Source: Metabacillus dongyingensis (lineage in GTDB: Bacteria; Bacillota; Bacilli; Bacillales; Bacillaceae). Taken from it: DNA of 64,000 nucleotides. The notes under the pieces were generated by a model. The model saw only the letters and a list, made by a program, of their open reading frames with translations, searched no databases and was not told the origin of the DNA. Below are positions 1 to 8,613 of the stretch, one piece after another. Each line of letters starts with the position of its first letter. Position 1 is the stretch's first letter. The position numbers and the translations under genes were made by a program. Where the stretch lies: assembly GCF_019933155.2 (NCBI RefSeq), contig NZ_OK052578.1, forward strand, positions 62,001-126,000. Reading direction: 5' to 3'.

Positions 1-1
1 G

Positions 2-328
2 TTTTTAGCGCTCAATAGAATGCCAACCGGAGTATTTGCAGCGAATGATGAAATGGCTTTGGGTGCCATTAGAGCCATAAGAACAATGAACCTTAGAGTA
101 CCTGAGGACATCTCGGTTATTGGATTCGATGATATTCATTTTTCGTCTATTTTCGAGCCTGCTTTGACCACAATCTCACAACCAGCTTTTGAAATAGGTT
201 CTAAAGCGATGGAACTATTAATCATGCTAATGGATAAAATGAAAATCGAGAAAAATCAATATATTTTAGATGACAGTCTTGTCATAAGAGAATCGTGCTC
301 AAAGATCAATAAATCCTTACACCCTTAA
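2..328 (+). CDS. LacI/GalR-family transcriptional regulator, C-terminal part (cut by window start)
   Basis: The reading frame is open from the first bases of the window, so only the C-terminal ~108 residues are visible; the HTH lies outside. The visible part is the end of a periplasmic-binding-protein-like effector domain: an FAANDEMALGA stretch, then a VIGFDD motif (approximately residues 39-44 of the fragment) and the ALTTISQP segment, all typical of LacI/GalR proteins. The gene runs in the same direction as the sugar operon behind it, and a TGTAATCGGTTACA site starts at the last base of its stop codon. It is therefore the likely local repressor of the transporter/isomerase operon. The effector is unknown. 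Confidence 0.9.
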   Translation, partial: FLALNRMPTGVFAANDEMALGAIRAIRTMNLRVPEDISVIGFDDIHFSSIFEPALTTISQPAFEIGSKAMELLIMLMDKMKIEKNQYILDDSLVIRESCSKINKSLHP

Positions 329-342
329 TGTAATCGGTTACA
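329..342. promoter_or_regulatory. LacI-type operator O1
   Basis: TGTAATCGGTTACA has TGTAA and TTACA inverted arms around four bases. It starts at the last base of the lacI-type gene's stop codon and is the first of three such sites before the binding-protein gene. Confidence 0.6.
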
Positions 343-410
343 AATATCAGTTCACTCATAACTTTTAAACTCAGTAAAAAGGGATGAAAAGTTTGTTTTT
401 ATAAAGAAAA

Positions 411-424
411 TGTAATGGATTACA
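411..424. promoter_or_regulatory. LacI-type operator O2
   Basis: TGTAATGGATTACA has perfect six-base arms around GG and the same pattern as O1 and O3. The O1-O2 spacing is 82 bp and the O2-O3 spacing 96 bp, distances compatible with repression by looping. Confidence 0.65.
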
Positions 425-506
425 AAATTAAGAAAGAAATTAGATTTCATTCATTTTCTCTATAAGTTAAGAAGCGCTAATTTATAGCTTCGAATTGCGG
501 TTGATT

Positions 507-520
507 TGTAAACGATTACA
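507..520. promoter_or_regulatory. LacI-type operator O3
   Basis: TGTAAACGATTACA has TGTAA/TTACA arms. It lies about 100 bp upstream of the first binding-protein start and is the closest operator to it. No convincing -35/-10 pair was fixed between the sites. Confidence 0.6.
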
Positions 521-617
521 AACTTCTGCCAATTGAACTTTAAAGGAGGTGGTTGTAAAAAACGTTAGTTGTACCATACAAAAGATTAAACTACATGAAA
601 AACATGGGGGTTCTGAA

Positions 618-1784
618 ATGAAAAAGAATCTATTATTTTCCGTATTAATGCTACTCGTTTTTAGCGTAATAATCGGATGTGGAAATAAGGAAGAAGCACA
701 GACAACGGAAGGAAGCACAGAAAAAAATGAAAATTACCTTTCTGAATCAGGGCCACTAACAATAAATCCTGAGATTCCAGATATAGAAGTTCTAGATAAA
801 GGACCAAATGGAGAACAAGCCGTTTCTGCAAAGTCTTTACAGTTAACCGAAGAAGAGCTTCAAAAAATTAAGGATGGTAATTATAAAGCAGCCATTGTTA
901 TGCACTATTCAGGTACAGATTATATGAATGCGGCAGTTGGAGCGATGCAAGATACATTTGAAAAGATGGGAATTGAAGTTGTAGCTGTTACAGATGCACA
1001 ATTTAAGGCAGAAAAACAAGTTAACGATATTGAAACAGTTTTAGCAAAAAAACCAGATATTATGATTTCGGTTCCGGTTGACGCAGTATCAACTGCACCA
1101 GCTTATAAAAAAGCAGTAGAACAAGGCGTTAAGCTAGTATTCATGGATGGAGCAGCAGAAGGTCTTGAAGCAGGTAAGGATTATATCAGTATAGTTTCAG
1201 GAGATAACTATGGAAACGGTGCACTTGCAGCGGAGATTATGGCAGAAAAAATTGGTGGAAAAGGGAAAGTTGGTATCGTTTATCACGATGTGAACTTCTT
1301 TGTTACAAAAAACCGCTCAGATGCATTTGAAGCAACAATCAAAGAGAAATATCCTGACATTGAAATCGTTGCACAAGGTGGAATAACGGACCCGAATAAA
1401 GGAGAAGAAGTTGCTTCAGCGATGCTGACAAGAAACCCAGACATCGATGGTATTTTCGCTCCTTGGGATATACCAGCTGAGGGTGTTATGGCAGCGGCTC
1501 GTACAGCCGGAAGAGATGACTTAGTTGTGACAACAGTTGATTTAGGTACAAATGTAGCGATTTCAATCGCATCTGATGGAATCGTTCAGGGACTAGGTGC
1601 TCAATTACCTTATGATCAAGGTGTAGCACAAGCCATTCTTTCAGGATATGCCCTATTAGATAAAGAAGCTCCTCCTTATGTTGCTTCTCCTGCTATCGAA
1701 GTAACAAAAGAAAATGTTCTTGATGCTTGGAAATTAATATATGGGGTTGAAGTTCCTTCAACTGTTAAAGATGCATGGAAATAA
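618..1784 (+). CDS. Sugar ABC transporter solute-binding lipoprotein (CUT2/RbsB-like), paralogue 1
   Basis: Predicted lipoprotein receptor of 388 residues for a CUT2 sugar importer. The start at 618 gives a classical signal (Lys-Lys, hydrophobic core, then IIGC with lipidation at Cys21) and has GGGGG seven bases upstream; the frame stays open back to a GTG at 549, which lacks a correctly spaced ribosome site. After an Asn/Glu-rich linker comes a ~60-residue extension (SGPLTINPEI, later KGPNGE) and then a Peripla_BP_4 fold with MHYSG, FKAEKQV, IMISVPVDAVSTAPA-type segments and VVTTVDLGTN near the C-terminus. Two paralogues with the same architecture lie at 8614 and 13987. ATPase and permease genes follow directly. 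The ligand is not determined; context suggests an anhydrosugar or glycoside. Confidence 0.92.
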   Translation: MKKNLLFSVLMLLVFSVIIGCGNKEEAQTTEGSTEKNENYLSESGPLTINPEIPDIEVLDKGPNGEQAVSAKSLQLTEEELQKIKDGNYKAAIVMHYSGTDYMNAAVGAMQDTFEKMGIEVVAVTDAQFKAEKQVNDIETVLAKKPDIMISVPVDAVSTAPAYKKAVEQGVKLVFMDGAAEGLEAGKDYISIVSGDNYGNGALAAEIMAEKIGGKGKVGIVYHDVNFFVTKNRSDAFEATIKEKYPDIEIVAQGGITDPNKGEEVASAMLTRNPDIDGIFAPWDIPAEGVMAAARTAGRDDLVVTTVDLGTNVAISIASDGIVQGLGAQLPYDQGVAQAILSGYALLDKEAPPYVASPAIEVTKENVLDAWKLIYGVEVPSTVKDAWK

Positions 1785-1802
1785 CAGATTAGTAAACAAG
1801 TG

Positions 1803-1835
1803 TATAGAGGCTATCAATTTCTTATAGCCTCTATA
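1803..1835 (+). other. Intergenic RNA hairpin between binding-protein and ATPase genes
   Basis: Perfect 12-bp inverted repeat (TATAGAGGCTAT / ATAGCCTCTATA) with a nine-base loop and no T-run. Such hairpins after binding-protein genes often stabilise the upstream message or partially terminate, so that receptor exceeds transporter core; that role is inferred here. Confidence 0.5.
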
Positions 1836-1857
1836 ACCAAAGGAAGGTGAACAAACA

Positions 1858-3357
1858 ATGGATCAACCTATTCTTGAAATGAAGAATATAAATAAAGCGT
1901 TTAATGGTATTACGGTCCTAAACCAGGTCAACTTTTCAGTGAAAAAAGGAGAAGTACATGCCTTAATGGGTGGGAATGGTGCAGGAAAATCAACATTAAT
2001 GAAAATCCTTACTGGCGTTTATACAGCAGATAGTGGAGACATTTTAATTGAAGGAAAACCTGTAAGCATTAAAAGCTTTGATGACGCAAAGGCAAATAAG
2101 ATCTCAATGATCTTCCAAGAGTTTAGCTTAGTACCAACCCTTACAGTTGCCCAAAATATCTTTTTAACGAGAGAAGATAAGACATCACTTGGGCTTTTAA
2201 ATGATAAAGAATGTGAAAAGAAAACAGAGGTTCTATTAAAGGAACTTGGGGTTGATATCAGACCATCTGATGTTGTTCAAAATCTAGGAGTTGGCTATTG
2301 GCAAATGACTGAGATTGCAAAAGCACTATCTCAGGAAGCGAAAATATTGATTATGGATGAGCCGACCTCTTCGTTAACTCAAACGGAAACGGAAGTATTA
2401 TTCAAATTCATCAATCAATTAAAAGCAAAGGGTTATGCGATTATTTATATTTCTCACAGAATGGATGAGATTTTCGAAATTTGTGATCGCATCACGATCT
2501 TGCGTGATGGTCAATATATTACAACCGAGGATTGTAGTGAAACTGATCTTGATACAGTTATTCAGCATATTGTAGGACAAGAATTTGACCAAGCCTTTGA
2601 ATATCAGGAGAGGGAATACTCGAAAGAAGCACCGCCGATTTTTGAGGTGAAAAATGTAAGCGCTGGAGATAAAGTTCAAAATATTAATCTTAAAATACAA
2701 CCTGGAGAAATAGTAGGAATTGCTGGATTGATGGGTAGTGGACGAACGGAATTAGTTCGTTGCTTATTTGGAATTGACTCAATAGACAGTGGTGAAATTT
2801 ACGTTGATGGTCAAAAACGTTCAATTAATTCGGCTAAGGATGCAATAGACTCAGGGATTGCATTAATTCCCGAGGATCGACGTGTGCAAGGATTGGTTCT
2901 AGAACATAGTGTGAAAGACAATATGATTCTACCAATCTTATCTAAAGTGAACAAAGGATTGTTTATTGATAACAAAAAAGCAAATGAAATAAGCAATCAA
3001 CTTGTCAAAAAGTTAAATGTTAAAACGGATGATATCTTTAAAAAATCAGGCCTATTGTCAGGTGGAAATCAGCAAAAAATTGTTCTTGCAAAATGGTTAG
3101 CAAATAACCCAACCGTTTTATTGCTTGATGAACCAACAATTGGTGTAGACATTGGAGCAAAAACAGAAATTATCGACATTATTAGAGAATTAGCTATTAG
3201 CGGCAAGGCCATACTTGTCATTTCATCAGAAATACCTGAACTTCTTGCTATGAGTGATCGTGTTCTTGTGATGCATCAAGGCAAGATAAAAAAGGAACTA
3301 CAACGAACTGAGATTAAATCAGAGGAGGATCTACAATATGCAATCCAAGGTTTCTAA
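1858..3357 (+). CDS. Sugar ABC transporter ATP-binding protein, duplicated domain (RbsA/XylG/MglA type)
   Basis: Energises uptake of a sugar with the adjacent permease, on the cytoplasmic face. The 499 residues carry two ABC domains as in RbsA (normally about 500). In domain 1, Walker A GGNGAGKST is near 38-46 and Walker B LIMDEPT near 165-171, with a degenerate signature (NLGVGYWQM) instead of LSGGQ. In domain 2 Walker A is degenerate (GLMGSGRTE, near 290-298), but the signature LSGGNQQ (400-406) and Walker B LLLDEPT (421-427) are canonical. This asymmetry is normal for the CUT2 family. The ATG follows AAGGAAGG. The 3' end overlaps the permease gene by 20 bp, indicating translational coupling. 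Confidence 0.95.
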   Translation: MDQPILEMKNINKAFNGITVLNQVNFSVKKGEVHALMGGNGAGKSTLMKILTGVYTADSGDILIEGKPVSIKSFDDAKANKISMIFQEFSLVPTLTVAQNIFLTREDKTSLGLLNDKECEKKTEVLLKELGVDIRPSDVVQNLGVGYWQMTEIAKALSQEAKILIMDEPTSSLTQTETEVLFKFINQLKAKGYAIIYISHRMDEIFEICDRITILRDGQYITTEDCSETDLDTVIQHIVGQEFDQAFEYQEREYSKEAPPIFEVKNVSAGDKVQNINLKIQPGEIVGIAGLMGSGRTELVRCLFGIDSIDSGEIYVDGQKRSINSAKDAIDSGIALIPEDRRVQGLVLEHSVKDNMILPILSKVNKGLFIDNKKANEISNQLVKKLNVKTDDIFKKSGLLSGGNQQKIVLAKWLANNPTVLLLDEPTIGVDIGAKTEIIDIIRELAISGKAILVISSEIPELLAMSDRVLVMHQGKIKKELQRTEIKSEEDLQYAIQGF

Positions 3358-4318
3358 AGTAGAAAAACCAGCATTACCTATGTTTAAGAAATTTGAATGG
3401 CGTAACTATATCGTCTATTTTGCCTTCGTAGGAGTGTTAATCTACTTTTCTATCAATTTATATGATGAAGGGTTTTTATCTTCAAGCAATCTATTAAACA
3501 TTGTGAGACAAACAGCAACCATTTCTTTAATGGCACTTGCAATGACATTTGTTATCAGTACAGGTGAAATTGATCTTTCCGTTGGTTCGATAGCCGCTTT
3601 ATCTTCATTAGTTGGGGCATTAGCACTACAGGCAGGCTACGGTATCATTGGCGGATTAATCGGTGGTGTTGGTACAGGTATTGTTGTTGGCCTAATTAAC
3701 GGTTTACTTGTTACAAAAGTAGCAATTCCATCCTTCCTAGTAACACTAGGGACAATGGGAGCGATAAAAGGTGTTGCGATGTGGGTAACAGATACAGCTC
3801 CAGTTCCAATTGTTAACTCAAATTTCAACTTTATCTTTGGTTCTGGTGATATTGGGCCAATTCCGGTATTACTTTTATGGACTGTTGTCTTTACAATCAT
3901 TGCTCATGTTTTACTACGTAAGACGTCTTTTGGAAGACAAGTATTAGCAACTGGTGGTAATGAAAGCGCTGCACGTTTCTCAGGTGTAAAGACGATGAAA
4001 ATTAAGTTGCTCGTTTTCTTAGGAACAGGTGCAATGGCTGGTTTAGCGGGTTTACTTTATGCAGGGCGTATGAACGCAGGAAGATTTTCATTCGGTGAAG
4101 GAGATGAGCTTTCTGTTATTGCTGCTGTCATTTTAGGTGGAACAAGTCTTTTTGGTGGAGTCGGGACAATTATTGGAACACTCATAGGATCCTTAATGAT
4201 TGGGACAATTAATAATGGACTTATCATTATGGGGCTGGATGTTAGTCAGCAAATGATTATAAAAGGAATCATCATCATTTTAGCTGTAGCTTTCGGTAAA
4301 AAAGCAATTAAGAGATAA
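3338..4318 (+). CDS. Sugar ABC transporter permease (RbsC-like, CUT2)
   Basis: Membrane channel subunit of 326 residues, matching the usual RbsC/XylH length, with about eight to ten hydrophobic segments. Family hallmarks are the GEIDLSVGS stretch near 76-84 and the GGTSLFGGVGTI segment near 267-278 that contacts the ATPase. The start lies inside the ATPase gene behind AGAGGAGG, so the two are coupled. No binding-protein gene follows directly; three receptor paralogues in the cluster (618, 8614, 13987) probably share this single ATPase/permease core. Confidence 0.94.
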   Translation: MQSKVSKVEKPALPMFKKFEWRNYIVYFAFVGVLIYFSINLYDEGFLSSSNLLNIVRQTATISLMALAMTFVISTGEIDLSVGSIAALSSLVGALALQAGYGIIGGLIGGVGTGIVVGLINGLLVTKVAIPSFLVTLGTMGAIKGVAMWVTDTAPVPIVNSNFNFIFGSGDIGPIPVLLLWTVVFTIIAHVLLRKTSFGRQVLATGGNESAARFSGVKTMKIKLLVFLGTGAMAGLAGLLYAGRMNAGRFSFGEGDELSVIAAVILGGTSLFGGVGTIIGTLIGSLMIGTINNGLIIMGLDVSQQMIIKGIIIILAVAFGKKAIKR

Positions 4319-4369
4319 ATAGAGAAAAGAAATCATCAAGAAGAAAATGACAGAGCAGGAGGATGAAAC

Positions 4370-5548
4370 ATGGAAAAAATAAAGGTCGGGATTATTGGTA
4401 CAGGTTTTATTGGGCCAACTCATATCGAAGCAATTAGAAGACTTGGATTTGTAGAAGTGGTTGCTTTAGCAGAAACAAGCCAGGAGCAAGCGGAAACAAA
4501 AGCTGCTGAACTTGGTATTCCACTTGCTTATGGAGATTACCGCGAAATGCTTAAAAATGATGAGATCCAGGTTGTGCATAACTGTACGCCAAATCATGTT
4601 CACTTTGCGATAAATAAGGACATCATTTTAGCCGGTAAACATGTGATATCTGAAAAGCCGTTAGCAATGAACAGCGAAGAGTCAGCAGAATTGTTGACTC
4701 TAGCTAAAACAAAAGATGTTGTTCATGGTGTGAATTTCAATTATAGACAGCATGCAAGTGTCCAAAATTTACATGCGATGATTTCAAGCGGAGATTTAGG
4801 AAAAGTCAACTTGGTGCATGGAAGCTATCTACAAGATTGGTTGTTATATGAAACGGATTTTAACTGGAGATTAGCCCCAGAGGTAGGGGGGAAATCCCGT
4901 GCTATTGCAGATATCGGCTCACATTGGTGTGACACGGTTCAATATGTAACAGGGAAAAAAATCGTAGAAGTTTTTGCTGACCTTGCCACGGTTATCCCTG
5001 TAAGAAAGAAAGCAATATCTGGCAGTAATACGTTCAGCGCAGTCAATCATGAGGAGCAGGAGTATGAGGATGTTGCCATCAATACAGAGGATTATGCATC
5101 AGTACTGGTTCGTTTTGAGAATGGCTCAAGAGGTGTTTTCACCGTTTCACAAGTAAGTGCGGGAAGAAAAAATAGACTGAGTTTTGAAATAGATGCTAGT
5201 AAGAGTTCAGTATTTTGGAATCAAGAGGAACCGGAAAAATTGTGGATTGGCCACCGCGATAAACCAAACGAAATTCTATTAGCAGATCCGAGCTTATTCT
5301 CGGTAGAAGCAAAATCGGCCATTCATCATCCGGGTGGACATAATGAAGGCTGGCCTGATGCATTAAAAAATATGATGCTAAACTTCTATACGTTTGTTAG
5401 AGAAGAAAAAAGTCTTAAAACAGATAAGCCTAACTTTGCCACATTTGAAGATGGTCACTTATCAATGTGTATTACTGATGCTATCTTAAAAAGTCACCAA
5501 CAGCAGAAATGGGTGAAGGTCAAGCAAGAAAAGGAGGTCTACTCATGA
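4370..5548 (+). CDS. Gfo/Idh/MocA-family NAD(P)-dependent oxidoreductase 1
   Basis: Sugar dehydrogenase-like protein of 392 residues. An N-terminal Rossmann motif GIIGTGFIG is near 7-15, the EKP motif carries the putative catalytic Lys96, and the C-terminal substrate domain has IADIGSH with Asp181 and His185, the spacing seen in catalytically active members. A GSYLQDW segment (151-157) closely matches one in the second oxidoreductase at 15201. Family members oxidise or reduce sugar hydroxyl/keto groups with NAD(P). In this context it could be a 3-keto-sugar reductase (LgdC-like) or a glucoside 3-dehydrogenase (YcjS-like); substrate and direction are inference. The stop overlaps the next start as ATGA, so it is cotranscribed and coupled. 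Confidence 0.88.
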   Translation: MEKIKVGIIGTGFIGPTHIEAIRRLGFVEVVALAETSQEQAETKAAELGIPLAYGDYREMLKNDEIQVVHNCTPNHVHFAINKDIILAGKHVISEKPLAMNSEESAELLTLAKTKDVVHGVNFNYRQHASVQNLHAMISSGDLGKVNLVHGSYLQDWLLYETDFNWRLAPEVGGKSRAIADIGSHWCDTVQYVTGKKIVEVFADLATVIPVRKKAISGSNTFSAVNHEEQEYEDVAINTEDYASVLVRFENGSRGVFTVSQVSAGRKNRLSFEIDASKSSVFWNQEEPEKLWIGHRDKPNEILLADPSLFSVEAKSAIHHPGGHNEGWPDALKNMMLNFYTFVREEKSLKTDKPNFATFEDGHLSMCITDAILKSHQQQKWVKVKQEKEVYS

Positions 5549-6513
5549 AACTAGGTGTTTTTACACCACTTTATCAAAACCTCCCGTTTGAAACGATGCT
5601 AGATAAAGTGAAGGAAATGGGATTAGAAACAGTTGAGCTTGGAACAGGAAATTATCCTGGTAACCATCACTGTGATCCAGATGAATTACTTCAATCACCT
5701 GAAAAAGCAAAGTCGTTCATGAGAGCGATTGAAAGCAGAGGATTATCCATTAGTGGACTTAGTTTCCATGGGAATCCTTTGCACCCTAATAAGAAGTTAG
5801 CCAATGATTCTCATGAGGTGTGGAGAAAAACAGTTCTCCTAGCTGAAAAATTAGAAATACCTGTTGTAAATGGATTTTCCGGATGTCCTGGAGATCATAA
5901 TGAAGCAAAAAATCCAAACTGGGTAACATGCTCGTGGCCGCCCGAATTTACAGAGGTTTTAAACTGGCAGTGGAATGAAGTGGTGATTCCTTACTGGAAA
6001 GAAGAAGCGAAGTTTGCCAGATCACGTGGTATTCAAGTTGCTTTTGAAATGCATCCTGGATTTGTCGTTTATAACCCTGAAACATTGCTAAAGTTACGAG
6101 AACATGCAGGGGAAAACATCGGAGCAAATTTTGATCCAAGTCATTTAGTTTGGCAAGGAATCGATCCAATTGCAGCGATTAAAAAGCTTGGACGTGAAAA
6201 TGCGATCTTTCATTTCCATGCAAAGGACACCTATTTGGATAAAGAAAACATAAAAGTAAACGGTGTATTAGATACGAAGCACTACAGTGAGATTTTAGAT
6301 CGATCATGGACATTCCGATCAGTTGGATATGGACATGATGAGAAATTATGGAAAGACATGATTAGTACATTGCGAGCAGTTGGTTATGATTACGTGATCT
6401 CAATTGAGCATGAAGATATGCTGGCTTCGACTGATGAAGGTCTAAAAAAAGCAATCTCTCTATTAAAAGGAGCCATGTTTAAAGAAGAGCTAACTGAAAT
6501 GTGGTGGGCTTAA
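5545..6513 (+). CDS. Sugar phosphate isomerase/epimerase-type TIM barrel protein (AP endonuclease 2 family) 1
   Basis: A 322-residue metal-dependent TIM barrel. The start at 5545 sits on an ATGA overlap with the previous gene behind AAGGAGGT; an in-frame upstream start exists but lacks a ribosome site. Likely metal ligands can be read in the usual order: Glu in VAFEMHPG, Asp and His in FDPSHLVW, His in FHFHAKDTYLD and Glu in ISIEHEDM. It is longer than its four paralogues here (~275-281 residues), with inserts rich in Trp and Cys (CSWPPEF). The family contains epimerases, isomerases, inosose dehydratases and the levoglucosan-pathway lyase/hydratase. Pairing with a Gfo/Idh/MocA oxidoreductase argues for action on a keto-sugar intermediate. 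The exact reaction is unknown. Confidence 0.85.
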   Translation: MKLGVFTPLYQNLPFETMLDKVKEMGLETVELGTGNYPGNHHCDPDELLQSPEKAKSFMRAIESRGLSISGLSFHGNPLHPNKKLANDSHEVWRKTVLLAEKLEIPVVNGFSGCPGDHNEAKNPNWVTCSWPPEFTEVLNWQWNEVVIPYWKEEAKFARSRGIQVAFEMHPGFVVYNPETLLKLREHAGENIGANFDPSHLVWQGIDPIAAIKKLGRENAIFHFHAKDTYLDKENIKVNGVLDTKHYSEILDRSWTFRSVGYGHDEKLWKDMISTLRAVGYDYVISIEHEDMLASTDEGLKKAISLLKGAMFKEELTEMWWA

Positions 6514-6549
6514 TAAAAGCAAACAATTCAACAATGGAGGCGAACAACA

Positions 6550-7578
6550 ATGTCAATGAAAGCAGTTTTTTTCCCAGGAGATAAAAAAGTAGAAATTCGT
6601 GAGGTGGACATTCCAACTCCTGGACAGGGAGAAGTGTTAATTCAGTTAAAAGCATCCGCTATTTGCCGTAGTGATATGAGCTTATACCATGGTACGTCAG
6701 TATTTGAAGGAACAAAAACAGGTTGTACGGTTCCAGGTCACGAGCCAGCGGGTGTGATTACAGGTGTAGGTCCAGGAGTGACAAAATTCCAAGAAGGAGA
6801 TCGCGTAGCAGTTTACTTAGCACTAGGCTGTGGTGAATGTGCACATTGTAAGAGTGGCTATAAAATGTTCTGTAAGGAATTTAAATGTATTGGTTTTGAC
6901 TCTCACGGTGGTGACGCTGATTACATGGTTGTTCCAGCTGAAAATTGCATGAGATTACCTGATAGCATGAGCTTTGTTACTGCCGCTGTATCGACGGATG
7001 CAGTCGGAACGCTCTACCATGCTCAAAAAAGAATGAACATATCTGGTAAAGATACGCTCGTTATTTTTGGGATGGGTCCTATGGGTGGAGCTGGCGTAAT
7101 GATTGCAAAAGGCTTAGGCGCGACTGTTATTGCCGTTGATATGCTTGATGAACGCCTAGAATTAGCAAAAGAGCTAGGTGCTGATTACACAATTAATGGA
7201 AAAGAATTAAATGTACAAGAAGAGATTAATCGCATTACAAATGGAGCAGGTGCTGATGCAGCAATCGATTGCTCTGGAAATCCTTATGCTGAAAATGATG
7301 CATTAGATTGTGTGAAGGCTCATGGAAGAGTAGCGTTCATCGGTGAAAGTAAAGAAACAACCATTAAACCAAGCCAGCAATTAATTCGAAAGCAAATTAC
7401 TGTTATGGGTTCATGGTATTTCCCAATTCAAGAATTTGATGAAATTACAGAATTTATTGTGAGAAAAAATCTACCTGTTGAAAAACTAGTCACACATACG
7501 TTCAAGCTTGAAGAAGCAGCAGATGCATTCCGTATGTTCGATGAAAGAAAGACAGAAAAAGCTGTGTTTGTTTGGTGA
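6550..7578 (+). CDS. Zinc-dependent medium-chain alcohol dehydrogenase 1
   Basis: Predicted NAD(P)-dependent polyol/sugar dehydrogenase of 342 residues. Catalytic-zinc residues are Cys39 (AICRSD) and His64-Glu65 (PGHEPAG); structural-zinc cysteines are 94, 97, 100 and 108; the nucleotide motif GMGPMGG is at 174-180, with an acidic residue after the next strand suggesting NAD. The ribosome site TGGAGG precedes 6550; a second ATG two codons later is an alternative. YcjQ, an enzyme of this superfamily, reduces 3-keto-sugars in a pathway built from the same three protein types as here, so a keto-sugar reductase or polyol dehydrogenase role is likely. Confidence 0.88.
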   Translation: MSMKAVFFPGDKKVEIREVDIPTPGQGEVLIQLKASAICRSDMSLYHGTSVFEGTKTGCTVPGHEPAGVITGVGPGVTKFQEGDRVAVYLALGCGECAHCKSGYKMFCKEFKCIGFDSHGGDADYMVVPAENCMRLPDSMSFVTAAVSTDAVGTLYHAQKRMNISGKDTLVIFGMGPMGGAGVMIAKGLGATVIAVDMLDERLELAKELGADYTINGKELNVQEEINRITNGAGADAAIDCSGNPYAENDALDCVKAHGRVAFIGESKETTIKPSQQLIRKQITVMGSWYFPIQEFDEITEFIVRKNLPVEKLVTHTFKLEEAADAFRMFDERKTEKAVFVW

Positions 7579-7673
7579 AAACAGAGCTTTGTATTTTGCT
7601 ACTCATGATTAGGTAAAATCCCATTTTTATGGTCCATGTAAGATTCAAAATCATTTAAAAAACGGAGTTGTTC

Positions 7674-8513
7674 ATGATGAAAATTTCATTTAATACCTGG
7701 GTTTACGGTTCTTTTCCATCTTGGCTTCCAACGTATCCATTAGAAGAGGTCATTAGTCGTTTATCAGCTATGGGTTATGACGGAATTGAAATTGGATGTG
7801 CAAGTCCTCATGCGTATCCAGATTTTTTATCGAATGAAAGACGTAAAGAAATTCTTAAACATTTAAAAAGAAACAATCTTAATGTTGCTGCTATGCTTCC
7901 TGCTCCAGGGGGCGGACCTGGCTTAAATCCATGCTCTCCATTAAAAGAAGAACGAGAATTTACAATTAAACAATATAAAGATGTTATTCGACTTGCCCAC
8001 GATTGGGAATGCCCGACTGTGATGTGGCTTGCGGGCTGGTTTGGCTTTGGAACAACTCAGAAGGATGCATGGAAATATAGTTTAGAAGGTTTACAAGATG
8101 TTGCAAAATACGCAAAAGATCTTGGAATTACAATAGTTGTTGAGCCTCAAGCAGCCGACAGCAATCTAATCGAATCAGCTGATGATGCCTTAATGCTTGC
8201 TCAAGAGGCGGGAGAATCCAACGTAAAAGTAATGTTTGACACGTTCCATGCCTTATATAGAAACGAGGTACCAAGTGATTATGTATATAGAATGAAGGAA
8301 AAGCTGCATCACGTTCATATTTCAGATGATGATCGTTTGCCTCCTGGTCAAGGAAGTGTGAATTTTGATTCCTTACTAAAAGCGTTAAAAGAAATTGATT
8401 ATCAGGGCTATCTATCAATGGAAGTTGGATTTCATACAAGAAAAGCAGATCCAGATTGGTATGCAAAAACTTCAATTGACTATTTGAAACAGAAACTAGC
8501 AGAAGTTAAATAA
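7674..8513 (+). CDS. Sugar phosphate isomerase/epimerase-type TIM barrel protein 2
   Basis: A 279-residue AP-endonuclease-2-type barrel. Two adjacent ATGs (7674, 7677) follow CGGAG and either could be used; an in-frame TTG at 7668 overlaps the ribosome site. Candidate metal ligands are Glu in IVVEPQAAD, Asp/His in MFDTFHALYRN, His in HVHISDDDR and Glu in SMEVGFH. It opens with FNTWVYGSFPSWLP, and the N-terminal half has a Gly/Pro-rich loop (APGGGPG) and MWLAGWFGFG. It lies about 95 bp after the dehydrogenase, so it may have its own leader. Substrate unknown; a keto-sugar epimerase, lyase or hydratase is likely from context. Confidence 0.85.
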   Translation: MMKISFNTWVYGSFPSWLPTYPLEEVISRLSAMGYDGIEIGCASPHAYPDFLSNERRKEILKHLKRNNLNVAAMLPAPGGGPGLNPCSPLKEEREFTIKQYKDVIRLAHDWECPTVMWLAGWFGFGTTQKDAWKYSLEGLQDVAKYAKDLGITIVVEPQAADSNLIESADDALMLAQEAGESNVKVMFDTFHALYRNEVPSDYVYRMKEKLHHVHISDDDRLPPGQGSVNFDSLLKALKEIDYQGYLSMEVGFHTRKADPDWYAKTSIDYLKQKLAEVK

Positions 8514-8538
8514 AGAAAATAAAACAGATCATATATAC

Positions 8539-8576
8539 CTTGAACATCTTTTTGGATTCTAGAAAAGATGTTCAAG
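8539..8576 (+). other. Intergenic RNA hairpin upstream of binding-protein gene 2
   Basis: Perfect 14-bp inverted repeat (CTTGAACATCTTTT / AAAAGATGTTCAAG) with a ten-base loop, ending 37 bases before the lipoprotein start. No clean T-run follows, so an mRNA-stability or attenuation role is as likely as termination. Confidence 0.5.
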
Positions 8577-8613
8577 TATAAGATTTTATTTCATAAAAAA
8601 TAGGGGGATTTTC

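Noticed and set aside
482..718. 78-codon minus-strand frame over the first receptor's leader
   Set aside because: Covers operator O3 and the signal-peptide region; no ribosome site or homology.
7668..7676. TTG 7668 as start of the isomerase gene
   Set aside because: It overlaps the CGGAG ribosome site; ATG 7674/7677 is correctly spaced.
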